A stretch of 64,000 nt of DNA from Merdiplasma sp964643295 (GCA_964643295.1 CAZXSN010000005.1:1-64000), one strand, 5' to 3'; positions 45,292 to 54,483 are shown, counted from the first letter of the stretch. Numbers and translations: made by a program. Notes: a model not told the origin generated them from the letters alone.

Positions 45292-45918
45292 CTAAACGCC
45301 GACAGTGCCGCTTTCTTCCTGCCCGCCGGAAAGGAACGGACGAATGAATGCAGCCACCTCACTTAGACACCCCTGCCGGTCTGAATCATTGGAAAACCGG
45401 CGCCCAATGCCCGCCCGGCTTAAGTTCTCCTCCGAAAAATCCTGCTGATCAGCCAGAAAGCGGCGGCACATCTCCTCATACTTGGGCTGCTGCTGTTTGC
45501 GTTCCCGTTTCAGTGCCCGCTCCAGACGGATTCCGTCATCGACCTCGATGTAGATCGGAATCACAACATCCTCGCCGTAGTACTCCCGCATCTTTTTAAA
45601 GGAGGCGGGAACCCCGATCGCAAGGTAGTTTTGCTCCTTCAGGTTCAGCTTCTCATCATCCACCGTAAAATAGGTCCAGATGCCGTGCATCGTATGATAC
45701 TCCCGAAGCTCGATCACCTTCCCGGAAGACTTTAGCTCCTCCAGGTGCTTCTGATCCACGAAGTGATACTCGACGCCTTCCGTCTCCCTGCTTCGTATGG
45801 GTCTTGTCGTATAGGGCACCAGCCGCTTTAAATGCAGATCTTCCTGCTCAAGCAGTTCCTCAAAGACCGTATCCTTCCCTGAGGCGCTTTTTCCCATGAT
45901 ATAAAAAATCTTCCCCAT
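45292..45918 (-). CDS. Guanylate-kinase-like P-loop kinase
   Basis: This 208-residue protein has Walker A GKSASGKDT (9-17), LVPYTTRPIRSRETEGVEYHF (the guanylate-kinase GMP-binding pattern TTRP.R..E..G.dYhF), and HTMHGIWTYF. The C-terminal half is divergent and Arg/Gln-rich. It sits where Bacillus carries tmk between the Orn/Lys decarboxylase and holB, so it may be a functional replacement or an unrelated phosphate-transfer enzyme. A true housekeeping Gmk is expected elsewhere. Substrate uncertain. Confidence 0.82.
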   Translation of the reverse strand: MGKIFYIMGKSASGKDTVFEELLEQEDLHLKRLVPYTTRPIRSRETEGVEYHFVDQKHLEELKSSGKVIELREYHTMHGIWTYFTVDDEKLNLKEQNYLAIGVPASFKKMREYYGEDVVIPIYIEVDDGIRLERALKRERKQQQPKYEEMCRRFLADQQDFSEENLSRAGIGRRFSNDSDRQGCLSEVAAFIRPFLSGGQEESGTVGV

Positions 45919-45955
45919 TCTCTCTCCGTATCCTTAAGGCTTACCGGCGCTTTTT

Positions 45956-47521
45956 CTAAAGCACACGGATCCTTCGTACGCTTTCATCCGCCAGTCCGTG
46001 AAGAGTGTACCCAAAGCGCCGGTAAGAGAGGATCTCCTCCAACAGCCCCGCATCGATCCGCTCCCCGGGTGTGATAAGGGGCACCCCGGGAGGATATAAA
46101 TACAGGTATTCTCCGGAAATGTACCCGGCGCTTTGTTCCAGACGCACCGCATGCGTTCGGCTATTCTCCGCCTGAAAAATCGGCATGCAGCTTTCCGGAA
46201 TCCTTCTCCCCCTGGACCAGTCGAATTCTCCTTCTTTTTCCTCAAGGCTCTCTGTACGAACCCCGGAACCTCTACCGTTTTGAAAGGTCCGCGCATAAAT
46301 CTGATCCAGGTTTAAAAGAGCGTTCGCAAGTCTAAGAAACCCTTCCTCGCTGTCCCCCACGCTGCTTAAGGCCAGCGCATAACTTTTTCCCGCCATCTCC
46401 ATCTGCAGCCGGTCGTGTTCCCGCAAAAAGCGCTCCAGCTCCAGTCCGCTTCGGGGGCAGGATGCAAGAGATCCCTTCTTCCCGGCACCATCTTTTTGCC
46501 AGGCAGCCTCCCGGCAGAGCGCTTCGGGCACCGCGATCAGGATCTTCGATGGATCATCCGTTCTCCAGATTCGCAGGCAGACAAGCTCATTCATCTTCCC
46601 GTAAAAAGACTTCAGATGATCGGCAAACGCCGCAAAAAGATCCTCTCCCTGCTTACTTAGAAGCTCAACACACTGATCGATGCTGGCCATCAGTACGTAA
46701 CTGGGACTGCTGCTTTGGTAGACGCCCAGAAGCTTACGCAGACGGACGCGGTCCACCAGATCGCCGTTTACATGTAAAAGCGCCGTCTGTGTCAGGGAAG
46801 GCAGCGTCTTATGGAGGCTTTGAATCACCAGATCCGCCCCCAGACGCAATGCCGTCTCAGGAAAGAAAGGATGCAGACCAAAATGTGCTCCGTGCGCCTC
46901 ATCAACAATCAGAGGGATCCCGTGACCATGCGCGGCTTCAGCGATTTTTTCTGTCTCAGATACCACCCCGTCGTAGGTCGGCGAAGTGATAAACACCGCT
47001 TTCGCATCGGGATGAATCTGTAAGGCCTCTTCCACATCCTGCGCCGTCACCGGACCGTTTACCTCCCCCGCGCACTCAACCCCGTTTCTTAGGAAGGGGC
47101 GCGGATAGACGTATACCGCCTCCAGGCGGTTGAGCGATACCGCGTGATAGGCGGACGAATGACTGTTTCTGGCCAGTAAAAGTTTCCCCTCCGGGGCACA
47201 GGCCCCGATGGCGCTTAAGATCCCGCCGGTGCTTCCGTTTACCAGGAAATGCGTTTCCTGCGCACCAAAAAGTTCCGCGGCGCGTTCCTGCGCTTCCTTT
47301 AGAATGCCCTGTGCGCGGTGCAGGTTGTCAAACCCTTCGATTTCCGTAAGATCAAAGAAGAACGGATCCGGAAGGGAACCCATCCTGCGCTTATGCCCCG
47401 GCATATGAAACGGATAGAAATCCGACTGGCTGTACCATCTCAGCGCTTCCAAAAGTGAACGCAACCTTCCCACCTTCCTGCAGACATGTCTTTCCAAACC
47501 CGGTTCAGGTATCCTAATCAT
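45956..47521 (-). CDS. Orn/Lys/Arg decarboxylase family PLP enzyme (YaaO-like)
   Basis: The 521-residue protein has the family start FYPFHMPGHKRR and a cofactor fold with NGSTGGILSAI and DEAHGAHFG. The PLP-lysine region SLHKTLPSLTQ lies near residue 236, and a C-terminal domain ends YLYPPGVPLITPGE. The family decarboxylates ornithine, lysine or arginine; the YaaO subgroup substrate is not settled. Upstream codons reach 47776 but run into the DUF554 gene. ATG 47521 is used although its RBS (GAGG) is close; a TTG slightly downstream after GGTGGGAAGG is possible. It is the first gene of the yaaO-like block. Confidence 0.88.
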   Translation of the reverse strand: MIRIPEPGLERHVCRKVGRLRSLLEALRWYSQSDFYPFHMPGHKRRMGSLPDPFFFDLTEIEGFDNLHRAQGILKEAQERAAELFGAQETHFLVNGSTGGILSAIGACAPEGKLLLARNSHSSAYHAVSLNRLEAVYVYPRPFLRNGVECAGEVNGPVTAQDVEEALQIHPDAKAVFITSPTYDGVVSETEKIAEAAHGHGIPLIVDEAHGAHFGLHPFFPETALRLGADLVIQSLHKTLPSLTQTALLHVNGDLVDRVRLRKLLGVYQSSSPSYVLMASIDQCVELLSKQGEDLFAAFADHLKSFYGKMNELVCLRIWRTDDPSKILIAVPEALCREAAWQKDGAGKKGSLASCPRSGLELERFLREHDRLQMEMAGKSYALALSSVGDSEEGFLRLANALLNLDQIYARTFQNGRGSGVRTESLEEKEGEFDWSRGRRIPESCMPIFQAENSRTHAVRLEQSAGYISGEYLYLYPPGVPLITPGERIDAGLLEEILSYRRFGYTLHGLADESVRRIRVL

Positions 47522-47568
47522 CCTCAGCCAAAGAACGCTTCTAAGCGCTTTTGGCAGGGACACGGGCC

Positions 47569-48246
47569 CTATACGAAATGCAGAATCAGAAACCAGACTA
47601 CGGGTCCTAACAGCGACGGCAGCATGTTCAAAGTTTTGCAGTCCTTTATCTTCAGGATCGAAATCCCGGAACTGGCGATCAGGATGCCGCCCACGATGGA
47701 AATCTCGGTCAAAAGCTCCTCCGTTAAAAACTCCGAGAGAAAACCGGCACAGACATAGATCGCCCCCTGCCAGCAAAACAGCACCGGAGCGGCCAGGGCT
47801 ATCCCGATGCCGTAGGTGGAGGCCAGCACCATGGAGGTCACAAAATCGAGAGTGGCATTCGTGAACAGATAGGTGTGATCCCCGTTTACCGCGCTCTGGA
47901 TCGGACCTAAAATCGAAAGGGTGCCAATGCAGAAAAGAAGGATCGCCGTGGACAGTCCCTGACCTAATCCGCTGCTGGCATGTCTGGCCATCAGCCGCTG
48001 AAACCTCCCGTCAATATCGATCATCGTCCCCAGCAGGCTTCCGGCGGCCAGGCTGACGATAAAAAGCACCGGGTAGGCACTCTTGGGCATGTTCTGGACA
48101 ACGGAATTGATCCCCAGGGCCGTTGCCGCCAGTCCCATCGCCTGAAACAACGCCCCCTGGTATTCGCTTTTGATGCCTTTTTTGACGATGCTGCCGATCG
48201 TGCTCCCCGCCAGAATGGTGCAGGTATTGACGATAGTTCCAATCAT
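47569..48246 (-). CDS. DUF554 (YdfK-like) membrane protein
   Basis: This 225-residue polytopic protein starts MIGTIVNTCTILAGSTIGSI with the glycine-rich repeats of DUF554. About seven hydrophobic helices include FIVSLAAGSLLGTMIDID and ISIVGGILIASSGISIL. The family is conserved and widespread; function is unknown, possibly transport. It lies 48 nt upstream of the decarboxylase, so may be co-transcribed. No link to the decarboxylase reaction is established. Confidence 0.92.
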   Translation of the reverse strand: MIGTIVNTCTILAGSTIGSIVKKGIKSEYQGALFQAMGLAATALGINSVVQNMPKSAYPVLFIVSLAAGSLLGTMIDIDGRFQRLMARHASSGLGQGLSTAILLFCIGTLSILGPIQSAVNGDHTYLFTNATLDFVTSMVLASTYGIGIALAAPVLFCWQGAIYVCAGFLSEFLTEELLTEISIVGGILIASSGISILKIKDCKTLNMLPSLLGPVVWFLILHFV

Positions 48247-48390
48247 GGCCTTCCTTCCTTTCGCGGCCGCGGGTTTTTATCCCTGCGCTTTTGGGTTTCT
48301 CTCTTCGAGGTTTCTTTGCCGTTCGCTTCTTTTGTCAGGTTTTGTTCCCGCGGTTTTTCCTTTCCCCGCGTGGGATTCGTCACGGAAATC

Positions 48391-50115
48391 CTACTCCGTC
48401 ACCGTCTCCTTAAGCGTATCCCACACCGTGTCCTTCTCGTTTCCCAGCACCCAGGCGGAAAAGCCTCCCAGGCTGTACTGATTGACAAGCTGTGCTTTTT
48501 TCGCAAGCGATTTCTCATTCTCGATCCAGATTTCACACAGGGTCCCGTCTTCCACGGTCCAGGAAGCGTACTCCTGTCCCGTCCCCTCATCCCAGACCGG
48601 GGTGATGTTGTACGACTCCAATGTGCGCTCCACGGCGCTCATGCCCAGTACTTCACTGGTAACGCTGTTCGTGCCGTCCCCGTTGTCCACGGTATACCAG
48701 ATCCGCGTGTAAAACGGAATGCCGCTGATGATCTTCTGCGCCGGAACTTCCTTAAGAGTCTCTGTGATCCCGTTCTCCTCAAACGAAAGAGAGGCCACCG
48801 AACCGGCATCGGATCCGTAGTAATGCTCATCATAGCCCATGACGATCACGTAATCGGCGACCGTCCCCAGTTCTTTGCGGTTAAAGTACAGGTTAAAGTC
48901 CATCGGCACCGGCACATCGACGGAAAAGACCAGGCCGTTTTTGCGGCAGCCGATGGAAAGTTCCCGGGCAAACTGGACAAAACTTAAGCTGCTCTCCTCG
49001 CGGATGTACTCAAAATCCAGGTTGATCCCTTCAATCCCCAGGCGCAGAGCTTCATTGACAAGTGTATCGACCATCCGGCGTCTGGCCGCCGTGGAGGAAA
49101 GCAGGGTGACCGTATCCACATCCGGACTGAAGTTGCTGATCAGTCCCCAAATCTCCAGCCCCGCCTCGTGAGCCGTCTTTACGTACTCCTCATCGGCCAG
49201 GGAAAGAATCGCTCCCTCGTTGTCCGCCACGGAAAACCAGGTGGGCGAAATGACATCGATCCCCGTCATTTTTTCGATATCCTCGCTTAAGTACCCGTTT
49301 GAATCCGCGTTGTCAATCTGGTGCCACACCATGCGGATTTTCTCCTCCCGGGTCAGACTCGGGTATTCCGGCTCTGCAAACTCCCGCGTCACCTCCGTCT
49401 CCTGCGGGGCTGTCAGACGGCGGTTCTGCACGTAGCCGATATAGCCGTCCACGGTGACCACTCGCGACCAGTTTTCCAGCTCCTCCAGTATCCGCACCGG
49501 ATCGCCCTCCAGCGCATCCGCCACGATCGGACTTTTGATTCCGCCCAGTGTGCGCACCGCCGCGTTCTTTTTAAGCGTCGCGGTTTTCTGCGGTCCCCAC
49601 TCGTTTTTCACCAGCACATGGCAGGATGGTCCTTCCCCGGAAAGGATAACATCCACTTTGGTGTAGAGCTGCAGAAAATCAGCCGACAGATACAGCGCAT
49701 CCTCCGTCTGCAGCACGATCGGCCGCTCATACTCCTTCTGCAGACCGTCCATCGTATACTGTGCGCTGTTTACCGGAATCTCGTAAGTCTCAAGCGCCGT
49801 GGTAAAAAGCATCTGATTATTTCCCTCATCCCAGAAAAAGCGGGAGTTTAGTTCATCGCGCACCAAGTCATAGGGAAAGTACAGTGCCCCTTCCTGCAAA
49901 AGGGCACGGGTATCCAGCAGCGTATCATTTAAAACAACCGCTGCCTCATTTTCGGAAAGCGCCCCGAAATAGGTCTCCGCAGGCACCCTCTCCCTGCTTG
50001 GCATGTAGCGCTGCACCAGAAGGACACCGCCCGCGATCAGGATCAGTCCCAGCGCGGCCAGCACCGGAATCAGTCTGTTTTTCTTCTTTCGTTTTTTCTT
50101 CTTCTTACTGCTCAT
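48391..50115 (-). CDS. Membrane-anchored GH18 glycosyl hydrolase with SH3-like stalk
   Basis: The 574-residue protein has a Lys-rich cytoplasmic start, one membrane helix (LIPVLAALGLILIAGGVLLV) and a copper-amine-oxidase-like/SH3-like stalk (~150-240, with VRILEELENWSRVVTVDGYIGY). The C-terminal half is a GH18 TIM barrel. GH18 enzymes cleave beta-1,4 bonds in chitin or peptidoglycan GlcNAc. The catalytic motif is read as GINLDFEYI near residue 365, with the acid Glu in the family DxxDxDxE position. The first Asp of that motif is replaced by Gly-Ile, so activity may be altered. Similar clostridial proteins (YdhD/SleL type) act on spore cortex or cell wall. Start follows GGGAGG at 12-nt spacing. 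Confidence 0.9.
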   Translation of the reverse strand: MSSKKKKKRKKKNRLIPVLAALGLILIAGGVLLVQRYMPSRERVPAETYFGALSENEAAVVLNDTLLDTRALLQEGALYFPYDLVRDELNSRFFWDEGNNQMLFTTALETYEIPVNSAQYTMDGLQKEYERPIVLQTEDALYLSADFLQLYTKVDVILSGEGPSCHVLVKNEWGPQKTATLKKNAAVRTLGGIKSPIVADALEGDPVRILEELENWSRVVTVDGYIGYVQNRRLTAPQETEVTREFAEPEYPSLTREEKIRMVWHQIDNADSNGYLSEDIEKMTGIDVISPTWFSVADNEGAILSLADEEYVKTAHEAGLEIWGLISNFSPDVDTVTLLSSTAARRRMVDTLVNEALRLGIEGINLDFEYIREESSLSFVQFARELSIGCRKNGLVFSVDVPVPMDFNLYFNRKELGTVADYVIVMGYDEHYYGSDAGSVASLSFEENGITETLKEVPAQKIISGIPFYTRIWYTVDNGDGTNSVTSEVLGMSAVERTLESYNITPVWDEGTGQEYASWTVEDGTLCEIWIENEKSLAKKAQLVNQYSLGGFSAWVLGNEKDTVWDTLKETVTE

Positions 50116-50150
50116 ACCTGTCTGCTGCCTCCCTGGAATGTTCTCTGGTA

Positions 50151-50181
50151 AGTATATCACAAAACGGCGGTTCGTCAGCAA
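50151..50181 (-). promoter_or_regulatory. Candidate promoter of the GH18 gene
   Basis: TTGCTG (50181-50176), a long 19-nt spacer, TATACT (50156-50151) with a TGn extension on the minus strand, ~40 nt before the start codon. The extended -10 can compensate for the spacing. Confidence 0.4.
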
Positions 50182-50709
50182 TTATTTTTCCAGCCTTAAA
50201 ATCCTGGCTTTTCTCATTGTTATCAGTGCTCTTCCCCGGTGAACTCTTATTTCAATTTTTGGCCGCATTCCTGAAATAAGAGGCCCCTGATCAGGGTTGT
50301 TATTTCCGTTTCCAAAAAGGACCTCTCCCGGTGAACAGCTGTTCCGGATCTGTGATGCAAGTTTGACGGGTGAGATCCCTGCCGGTGAGTCGCGCCAACT
50401 TTCCGGAGCTTCAGCGAAAGTGTGTGCTCCGATCCTGAAACCCAGATCAGCAGTAGCGATGAGACTGCCGCACACAGCCGGACAGCACTGATTCCCCGCC
50501 GGTTTGAAACGACTCAACCCTTTCTCGAATCCTAATCCCGGCGGGAACGGCCGTAAGGAACTTCCTGATCACACCTGGAGATCCCGCTCTCTCCGCGCCC
50601 GAATGCGCGTGCAAAGAGGAACACAACAGACGCTCATCTTTCTCCAGCCATGGATCTTCAAAATACTGGATGACCGGAAAGATGTTTTGAATGACACCTT
50701 ATTCACCTG

Positions 50710-50738
50710 TTGACATCTTCTTAAATCTCTCTTATTAT
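50710..50738 (+). promoter_or_regulatory. Promoter of the transposase gene
   Basis: Consensus TTGACA (50710-50715), 17-nt spacer, TATTAT (50733-50738), about 40 nt before GTG 50777. Confidence 0.7.
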
Positions 50739-50776
50739 GGATACGGAAAGCTCGTCCTGAGGGAGGTGAAACGCAG

Positions 50777-52612
50777 GTGCCTAAATCATCTGATGGGAAA
50801 CACATCGTGACGATCGTCCACGAAACCAAACCAAACGGTGATGTATACGTCATAGAACGTGAACAGGGCTATGATCCGGAAAGGGGATATACAAGGATCT
50901 ACCATCGAAAGCTTTTGGGGAAGATTCCCAAAGGGGAAACTGAAATGGTGCCTACCAGACCAAAGGCTCCGCCCGGGAAAAAGAAAAAACCGGAAAAACG
51001 CTCTGTTCGGACAGATGCGAAAGAACAGCAGAAAGTATCCGGCAATACGAAGGATTCTTTCTCCGCGGGGGCGTCGGATGCGGAGGATTCCGCTCTGTAT
51101 GCTTATAAAAGACATACCAGCATGATGGACATTGTCAGTCATATTGGGAAGATTTCCGGAATCGACGATGCCGTTTATGAGGCCGCGGGGGATCCCGTGA
51201 CCGCCAAAAAAATCCTCTCTCTGGCACAGTATGCTCTCTGCGTGGAAGAAAACACCTTCTCCGGAATTGAGGAGTGGCAGTTAAACCATCCTCTGCCTTA
51301 TCCAGATGGTCTCACAGAGGAGATCTGTCACGATCTGTTTTGGCGCATTGGAAAAGATGTTTGTTTCAAACAGCGGTTTTTCTATGCCCGCGCCCGGAAA
51401 CTTTCTTCTTCAGCCTGCATCGCCTATCCTGCGGCCGTCACCGCTTACTCGAAAAGCATGGGGAAAGCAGCAGACGGATATGAATGGGAAGAAGATTCTT
51501 TTAAAACCATCAGGTATCTGATTGTATGCTCCGCGGAAAACGGGCAGCCCCTTGCATTCATGCGTTTGCCGGAAGGTCTTTCCGATGTTTTGTCAGTGGA
51601 GAGTGCTCTGGATGAGATGGATCAGTTTGACCTGCACTGCGTGAATGTATGCTTTAGCAACGGGTTTTGTTCACCCCAAAACACTGCAGAGATGCTCCTT
51701 AAAAAGAGGCATTTTCTTATGCCGGTCAAAAGCTCCCTCACCTGGGTGAAAGAGGAAATAGACCGGCATCAAAAAGAGATCGATTCCATCATCGCCAGGT
51801 GTCCGTTTGATCCGGCCGTTCACGGCATTGCCGTGCCTTTAAGCCGCACTTTTCCCTATACAAACGGATCAGGCGGGAAACGAATCACGGAAAATGTAAC
51901 CGCGCATGTTTATCTGCATATCTTCCAGAACCTGGAGGAATACAGAATCAGCCGAATCCTGTTTGAAAAGAAAATCAGCGATCTGAAAAGCATCCTTACG
52001 CAGAGCAAAGTCCTGAATGTTCTGTCTGAGACAGACCGAAAACTGGCTGACAGATATCTGCTTATAAAACAGGATGAGACTGGACTGATAACTGAAGTGA
52101 ATTATAACAGCGAAGCCTGTGCTGAGAAAACAAAGCATCTCGGATTCTTTGCGATTCTTTCAAATGCGGAAAGGGATCCTTTTCAGGCACTGCGGGAATA
52201 TCGCCGCGGGGATAAAATAGAAGACTTCTTTCACTTTGATGAAGGCCGGGGAAACGGGAAACAAAAAGGTCTTTGGAAGGATGAGGCCCTGGACGGACGC
52301 ATGTTTGTTCAGTTTGTAGCCTTGTGTTACCGGGAATACCTTCTGCAGGAAATAGACCGTATAAAAACAGATCTGGAGACATCGATTGCCGATGAGAAAG
52401 ACCCTGCCGCGAAAAAAACGCTGGAAAAGAAACTGCTTGCCTGGATGAATGACCGTGACCTGCATGCGCAGCTTACCTGGTTTGACGCCATGGAGACAGA
52501 CGAGGCTCATAAAGGAATGAGCTCTCTGCGCTGGAACCCGGAAACACTGAAACAGGACAATCTGTACCTGTCCATGCTGGGACTGCCCACCAACAGCGGC
52601 GCAGTCCGGTGA
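50777..52612 (+). CDS. IS4/IS1634-type transposase-like protein
   Basis: The 611-residue protein starts with a GTG preceded by GGGAGGTG. Its central-to-C-terminal part has GFFAILSNAERDPFQALREYRRGDKIEDFF. In IS4-superfamily transposases a YxxRxxxE-type motif carries the catalytic Glu, and earlier segments carry acidic residues (FDLHCVNVCFSN, KKRHFLMPVKSS). The N-terminal ~110 residues are Lys-rich and low complexity. After the Glu the sequence EGRGNGK diverges from the usual YREK. It lies alone between two minus-strand operons. No clear terminal inverted repeats or target duplication were found, so activity and boundaries are unresolved. IS1634/ISNCY-like DDE transposase is the best guess. Confidence 0.75.
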   Translation: MPKSSDGKHIVTIVHETKPNGDVYVIEREQGYDPERGYTRIYHRKLLGKIPKGETEMVPTRPKAPPGKKKKPEKRSVRTDAKEQQKVSGNTKDSFSAGASDAEDSALYAYKRHTSMMDIVSHIGKISGIDDAVYEAAGDPVTAKKILSLAQYALCVEENTFSGIEEWQLNHPLPYPDGLTEEICHDLFWRIGKDVCFKQRFFYARARKLSSSACIAYPAAVTAYSKSMGKAADGYEWEEDSFKTIRYLIVCSAENGQPLAFMRLPEGLSDVLSVESALDEMDQFDLHCVNVCFSNGFCSPQNTAEMLLKKRHFLMPVKSSLTWVKEEIDRHQKEIDSIIARCPFDPAVHGIAVPLSRTFPYTNGSGGKRITENVTAHVYLHIFQNLEEYRISRILFEKKISDLKSILTQSKVLNVLSETDRKLADRYLLIKQDETGLITEVNYNSEACAEKTKHLGFFAILSNAERDPFQALREYRRGDKIEDFFHFDEGRGNGKQKGLWKDEALDGRMFVQFVALCYREYLLQEIDRIKTDLETSIADEKDPAAKKTLEKKLLAWMNDRDLHAQLTWFDAMETDEAHKGMSSLRWNPETLKQDNLYLSMLGLPTNSGAVR

Positions 52613-52918
52613 AAAAGTACAAAAGTGTAATAAGGCTCTGCACACAGGAAACTCCACACCCGATTAAGCCTTATTCGTTTTCCGGATTTGGGTCTCCTAA
52701 GAGAGAATGGTAATCCTGCTGCCCGATGGGCATAAAATGAAACTGGAAAAATGAGGGAAGGAGAAGGCAGTCGCACTTTTACGCTGATCGCCTTCTCCGA
52801 ACACTTCCCCAGATGAATCCGATAAACAGACCAACCGCTTCCGCAAACCGCCTTGCCCTGCTGAACAGTTCCCGTCTTCCCATGGTTTCTTACAGGTTTC
52901 TGTCTCTTTCTGATTCTC
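52613..52918. other. Intergenic region between transposase and metal-uptake operon, with one hairpin
   Basis: AATAAGGCT (52629-52637) pairs with AGCCTTATT (52667-52675) and a T-rich stretch follows, so it may terminate the transposase transcript or mark an element end. Nothing else is recognised in the remainder. Confidence 0.5.
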
Positions 52919-53638
52919 TCAGAACAGTTCCGTAGAAGCAATCGAGCAGTCGCTGATCACGCCGTCCTGAAAGACTCCGCTGGCGATCACCATGGTTCCA
53001 ATAGCGGGAATGGGCTCATCGGAAGCAAAACCCTGCTGCCAGGAACCGTCATAATAGGGATCCTGCAGACTGGTAGGGGATAAGATGCGTCCGTAGGCGG
53101 ACACACTCTGTCCGTTGAAGTCTGCTGGGAAGCCGCTTACGTTGGCAAGCTGAACCCGCTCCAGGGTATCACTCATGGTGGTAAGATCCAGATCCCACTC
53201 TGATTTTTCCCGCTCATTTTTCACCTTCACTGTGGCATCCTCGTACCAGTACCCGTCCAGGGCCATGTCACTCTGAGCGAAGGTTCCGCTCATCTCTATG
53301 ATAGAGCCGGGAACGGGCAGATTGTCCGGATCCGAGGGGACAAACTCCCACTGCCAGTCACAGCACTTGGTCTCATCGTTGTATCCCCACACGTAGTACC
53401 GGAAAGTCTGATTGTAGCTGTCCTTAAGCATGGCAAAAGCGCCGGTTTTGGTCATGGTTTTTCCCGTATACTGATCTCCGGTGCCGTTGTAGAAGATGTT
53501 CTGATACAGTACGTATTCTGTGGGGTCCAGGATATAGGGAACTTCCTCATCCGGTTTCGATTTGCTGCAGGCAGACAGTCCGACCGCCAGGGTAAGGGCG
53601 AAACCCAGGGCAGCGATTTTTTTCATTCTGATTTTCAT
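52919..53638 (-). CDS. Metal-uptake-associated lipoprotein
   Basis: The 239-residue protein has a lipobox LSAC after a hydrophobic signal (IAALGFALTLAVG), so it is probably tethered outside the membrane. The mature part is beta-rich with two OB-like units: GKTMTKTGAFAML and, after CCDWQWEFVP, IIEMSGTF, and a second half with GQSVSAYGRIL. The paired Cys in ETKCCDWQWEFV is characteristic of clostridial lipoproteins beside ZnuABC-type operons. I infer a metal-capturing or sensor role. GAGGAGG is 7 nt before the start; the permease stop is 4 nt upstream, so it closes the operon. Confidence 0.85.
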   Translation of the reverse strand: MKIRMKKIAALGFALTLAVGLSACSKSKPDEEVPYILDPTEYVLYQNIFYNGTGDQYTGKTMTKTGAFAMLKDSYNQTFRYYVWGYNDETKCCDWQWEFVPSDPDNLPVPGSIIEMSGTFAQSDMALDGYWYEDATVKVKNEREKSEWDLDLTTMSDTLERVQLANVSGFPADFNGQSVSAYGRILSPTSLQDPYYDGSWQQGFASDEPIPAIGTMVIASGVFQDGVISDCSIASTELF

Positions 53639-53642
53639 AGTC

Positions 53643-54482
53643 TTACCTCCTCAGGGCACCTGTCACGCAAAACAGGATGAAAGCGGCCAGGTCAATCATT
53701 ACAATGGTGGATCCCACCGGAGTCCCCAGAAGAATGGAGAGCAGGATCCCAAATGCGGTACAGAAAACCGAAAGGCAGGCAGAACAGATGGTGACTGCCC
53801 GGAAGCTTTTGAACACCCGCATGGCCGACAGAGCGGGGAAGATGATCAGAGCAGAGATCAGCAGGGATCCTACCAGGTTCATGGCCAGCACGATGATGAC
53901 CGCAATGATAACGGCTGTGAGAAAGTTGTACATGTCCACATTGATCAGGGTGGCTCTGGCAAAGTTCTCGTCAAAGGTGATGCAGAAAATCTTGTTGTAA
54001 AAGAAGACAAAGGCGGTGATGGCCACGATGGAGAGAATGACGCATACCCACACCTCCGACACCGTAAGGGTGAGGATGGAAGTGGACCCAAACAGGGTAG
54101 AGCATACATCCCCGGATACGTTGGAGGATGTAGAGAACAGATTCATCAGCATGTAGCCGAAAGCCAACGCTCCCACCGAGATCATGGCGACAGCGGCATC
54201 TCCCCGGATTTTTGCCCGGTCTCCCGTGCGCAGCAGGAGTACCGCGCTGATGATGGTCACCGGCATCACCAAAAGCATCTCTTCGGAAAGACCTATGACG
54301 CCCGCCACTGCCATGGCCCCAAAGGCCACATGGGAGAGACCGTCTCCGATAAAGGAAAATCTTCTCAGCACCAGGGTAACCCCCAGAAGGGAAGAGCAGA
54401 GGGCGATCAGTACTCCCACAATCATGGCATACCGCACGAAAGGATACTGAAAATACATGACCAGCTGTTCCACAAGGTACAT
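53643..54482 (-). CDS. Metal ABC transporter permease (ZnuB/TroC family)
   Basis: The 279-residue polytopic permease has about eight helices. Motifs are FSFIGDGLSHVAFGA near the start, ISVGALAFGYMLM and SALIIFPALSAM, all typical of the ABC-3 family that imports Zn2+, Mn2+ or Fe2+. ATG 54482 follows GGGAGGGG with 8-nt spacing; codons upstream to 54590 overlap the ATPase gene. Third gene of the uptake operon; metal is not proven by sequence. Confidence 0.92.
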   Translation of the reverse strand: MYLVEQLVMYFQYPFVRYAMIVGVLIALCSSLLGVTLVLRRFSFIGDGLSHVAFGAMAVAGVIGLSEEMLLVMPVTIISAVLLLRTGDRAKIRGDAAVAMISVGALAFGYMLMNLFSTSSNVSGDVCSTLFGSTSILTLTVSEVWVCVILSIVAITAFVFFYNKIFCITFDENFARATLINVDMYNFLTAVIIAVIIVLAMNLVGSLLISALIIFPALSAMRVFKSFRAVTICSACLSVFCTAFGILLSILLGTPVGSTIVMIDLAAFILFCVTGALRR

Positions 54483-54483
54483 C

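Larger units (their letters stand above)
50116..50776. other. 660-nt intergenic region rich in inverted repeats
   Basis: No real gene. It contains an 11-bp stem CTCTTATTTCA/TGAAATAAGAG (50244-50254 with 50272-50282), the palindromes CCCTGATCAGGG (50285-50296) and GAACAGCTGTTC (50333-50344), and a GGAGC/GCTCC stem near 50403-50429. CCCGGTGAAC also occurs twice. The minus-strand open frame 50182-50517 reads as composition noise. It may encode a structured RNA. Confidence 0.5.

Noticed and set aside
50391..50470. FMN or cobalamin riboswitch resemblance (GGGTGAGATCCC, CCGGTGAG)
   Set aside because: Only short pieces resemble conserved riboswitch boxes; order and pairing do not fit either class and the next gene is a transposase.
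50182..50517. 111-codon minus-strand frame before the transposase
   Set aside because: No RBS, noise-like composition, and overlaps several palindromes; more likely non-coding or structured RNA.
50670..52690. Terminal inverted repeats CCGGAAA / TTTCCGG around the transposase
   Set aside because: Only 7 bp match at arbitrary distances; no target duplication seen, so element ends were not called.
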